Shown: one piece after another, positions 6,316-6,339 of the stretch
How positions within the stretch are numbered: position 1 is the first letter of the stretch
Layout: each line of letters opens with the position of its first letter
Assembly (NCBI GenBank): GCA_024680445.1
Contig: JAILCJ010000189.1
Span: 1-6,339 of the forward strand
Direction: 5' to 3'
Origin: Campylobacter sp.
GTDB taxonomy: Bacteria; Campylobacterota; Campylobacteria; Campylobacterales; Campylobacteraceae
DNA: 6,339 nt
Position numbers and translations under genes: made by a program
The notes under the pieces: model-generated
Databases searched by the model: none
Told to the model about the DNA's origin: nothing
The model's input: only the letters and a program-made list of their open reading frames with translations

Positions 6316-6339
6316 GCTTATTTTTTTAGTTTTGGCTTT
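6308..6339 (+). CDS. Start of a membrane protein gene, probably an MMPL/RND-type exporter (partial)
   Basis: Only the first 10 codons are visible (ATG 6308, then Asn-Arg and a run of Leu, Ile, Phe, Val, Ala), overlapping the LolA-like gene by 8 bases. The hydrophobic N terminus with a nearby Arg fits an inner-membrane protein. An MMPL-type exporter normally follows the LolA-like gene in aryl polyene operons, so that is the likely identity. This rests on synteny, because too few residues are visible to recognise a family. No strong ribosome binding site precedes it, which suggests translational coupling. Confidence 0.45.
   Translation, partial: MNRLIFLVLA

Overview
The window is one uninterrupted plus-strand operon fragment, AT-rich (about one third G+C by eye) and packed so tightly that nearly every gene overlaps the next by 4 to 16 bases. 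The base composition, the frequent AAATTTG/TTTTGC-like words and the gene density suggest a Campylobacterota genome, most likely Campylobacter or a relative. This is an inference from style, because no taxonomic marker gene is present. A Gram-negative envelope is supported by the LolA-like gene.

In order, the genes are: the 3' part of a truncated ketosynthase-like protein of the chain-length-factor type (1-430); a PlsC-type acyltransferase (427-1164); two acyl carrier proteins (1154-1402, 1404-1658); a COG4648-like membrane protein (1648-2181); an AMP-dependent acyl-ACP ligase fused to a FabA/FabZ-like hotdog dehydratase domain (2166-3761); a family 2 glycosyltransferase (3752-4498); an LpxL/HtrB-type acyltransferase (4495-5406); a 4HBT hotdog thioesterase (5396-5806); a LolA-like periplasmic lipoprotein carrier (5803-6315); and the first codons of another gene (6308 onward), by synteny probably an MMPL/RND-type exporter. 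There is no untranslated stretch longer than 1 base, and no promoter, terminator, RNA gene, mobile element or CRISPR array.

This gene content and order match the central block of aryl polyene (APE) pigment clusters, roughly apeC-D-E-F-G-H-I-J-K-L-M in Escherichia, Vibrio and Xenorhabdus (letters recalled from memory). In that pathway an aryl starter is activated by the ligase and loaded on an ACP. It is extended by a type II ketosynthase/chain-length-factor pair, reduced and dehydrated to a conjugated polyene, then moved to a membrane glycolipid-like anchor by acyltransferase and glycosyltransferase steps. Finally it is carried to the outer membrane by a LolA-like protein and an MMPL exporter. 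The main ketosynthase, ketoreductase, second dehydratase, methyltransferase and ammonia lyase are not in view and would be expected just outside.

The points that differ from the textbook cluster are the ligase-dehydratase fusion, the loss of the usual acidic catalytic residue in the dehydratase domain, and the glycosyltransferase/acyltransferase encoded as two genes instead of one fused gene.
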